Shown: one piece after another, positions 15,935 to 16,499 of the stretch
Position numbering within the stretch: the first letter of the stretch is position 1
How the letters are laid out: every line of letters begins with the position of its first letter
Source: Bacteroidota bacterium
Lineage (GTDB): Bacteria > Bacteroidota > Kryptoniia > Kryptoniales > JAKASW01
DNA length: 16,499 nucleotides
Assembly: GCA_021785235.1 (NCBI GenBank)
Contig: JAJYGB010000210.1
Span: 1-16,499, forward strand
Direction: 5' to 3'
Position numbers and translations under genes: made by a program
Notes under the pieces: model-generated
What the model saw: the letters and a program-made list of their open reading frames with translations, nothing else
What the model was told of the DNA's origin: nothing
The model's database searches: none

Positions 15935-16499
15935 TTACCTAATCAAGACCAGTTTCTTTGTCTGCACGAACTTTCCGGCCGCGATGCGGTAGAAGTATAT
16001 GCCGCTGCTTACCTGGACACCGTGGTCGTTCGTTCCGTTCCAGACAACCTTGTAGACGCCTGCCCTCCTGGTATCATTCACCAGAGTCTTCACGGTCTGG
16101 CCCAATGCGTTGAAGATTACCAGGTGAACGCTGGTGTTGTCGTCGGGAAGTTGATATTGAATCGTCGTCGACGGATTGAACGGGTTCGGATAGTTCTGTT
16201 CGAGGACGAATGATGTAGGCTTGCCGATCACCTCAACCTGTCCCGCCGAGGTTAGCTTCGTTAAATCACTTTCATTTGCGAGGAACCTGACAATGCTGAT
16301 CGGAGAGTTCACTCTTCCACTTACATCGTCAGCCGCCCTGAATTGCATGTATGCGACCGTGCCGTTTTCCTTGAGCATGCTCGCGCCCGCCATGGCAACA
16401 TTCAGGTATCCTTTCTCTTTGTCGTTCGCGGAGGCGACGGAGAACCCGCTGGTTATGTCGCCTACCAGCACCTTTTCAAAAGTGAATAATTTGGGATCA
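15935..16499 (-). CDS. Secreted protein with cohesin-like module and T9SS sorting domain (5' part outside window)
   Basis: The reading frame is open to the right edge, so the true start and any signal peptide are outside; 187 complete codons are visible. The first part reads DPKLFTFEKVLVGD, then GYLNVAMAGASMLKENGTVAYMQFRA and IVRFLANESD. This is the second half of a cohesin-like module, with the same order of strands and the same N-E turn as in the neighbouring protein. The T9SS type A domain follows (FVLEQNYPNPFNPSTTIQYQLP), with VSSGIYFYRIAAGKF and a terminal KKLVLIR. The frame has a GTG at 16471, but similarity to cohesin continues upstream of it, so it is not the start. The sorting domain implies export through the Sec pathway and then T9SS, with attachment to or release from the outer membrane. 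Substrate and function are unknown. Confidence 0.85.
   Translation of the reverse strand, partial: DPKLFTFEKVLVGDITSGFSVASANDKEKGYLNVAMAGASMLKENGTVAYMQFRAADDVSGRVNSPISIVRFLANESDLTKLTSAGQVEVIGKPTSFVLEQNYPNPFNPSTTIQYQLPDDNTSVHLVIFNALGQTVKTLVNDTRRAGVYKVVWNGTNDHGVQVSSGIYFYRIAAGKFVQTKKLVLIR

Overview
The window looks like chromosome from a member of the FCB group, most likely the Ignavibacteriota/Chlorobiota side of Bacteroidota. Three things suggest this. Two adjacent secreted proteins end in type IX secretion (T9SS) sorting domains with the 'QNYPNPFNP' signature typical of those lineages. The ribosomal and RNA polymerase proteins are of general bacterial type, with a beta-prime that carries the large SI3 insertion. 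Most genes have a clear Shine-Dalgarno sequence, which is uncommon in the class Bacteroidia. Base composition is moderately GC-rich by eye. Every gene I can support lies on the minus strand, so transcription runs from high to low coordinates.

Layout in the direction of transcription. (1) 16499-12431: two consecutive genes for exported, T9SS-sorted, multi-domain proteins. The first is cut by the window edge. The second is 1141 residues, with three cohesin-like modules alternating with Ig-like (Big_2) modules, then five fibronectin type III modules and a C-terminal sorting domain. Inverted repeats follow both genes. (2) 12430-11137: a spacer with a good promoter candidate, then a stable-RNA cluster of tRNA-Thr(TGT), tRNA-Tyr(GTA), tRNA-Gly(TCC), tRNA-Thr(GGT), rpmG and tRNA-Trp(CCA). 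(3) 11136-1: secE, nusG, rplK, rplA, rplJ, rplL, rpoB and rpoC. rpoC runs off the left edge, about 1360 codons in.

Regions 2 and 3 form one conserved information-processing block. tRNAs and L33 feed translation, SecE belongs to the protein translocase, NusG links transcription and translation, L11/L1/L10/L12 build the ribosomal stalk regions, and beta/beta-prime form the RNA polymerase core. The gene order is close to the E. coli thrU-tyrU-glyT-thrT-tufB and secE-nusG-rplKAJL-rpoBC arrangement. The difference is that tuf is missing and rpmG sits in its place.

RNA structures expected for this operon are visible: an L10 autoregulatory leader before rplJ, and an 11-bp hairpin between rplL and rpoB at the position of the attenuator/processing site known in E. 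coli. Less expected are a ten-unit heptanucleotide repeat that starts at the rpmG stop codon, and structured spacers between the tRNAs. I see no IS element, CRISPR array, phage gene or rRNA. Nothing here clearly amounts to a new system. The best lead is the tandem pair of cohesin-like T9SS proteins.
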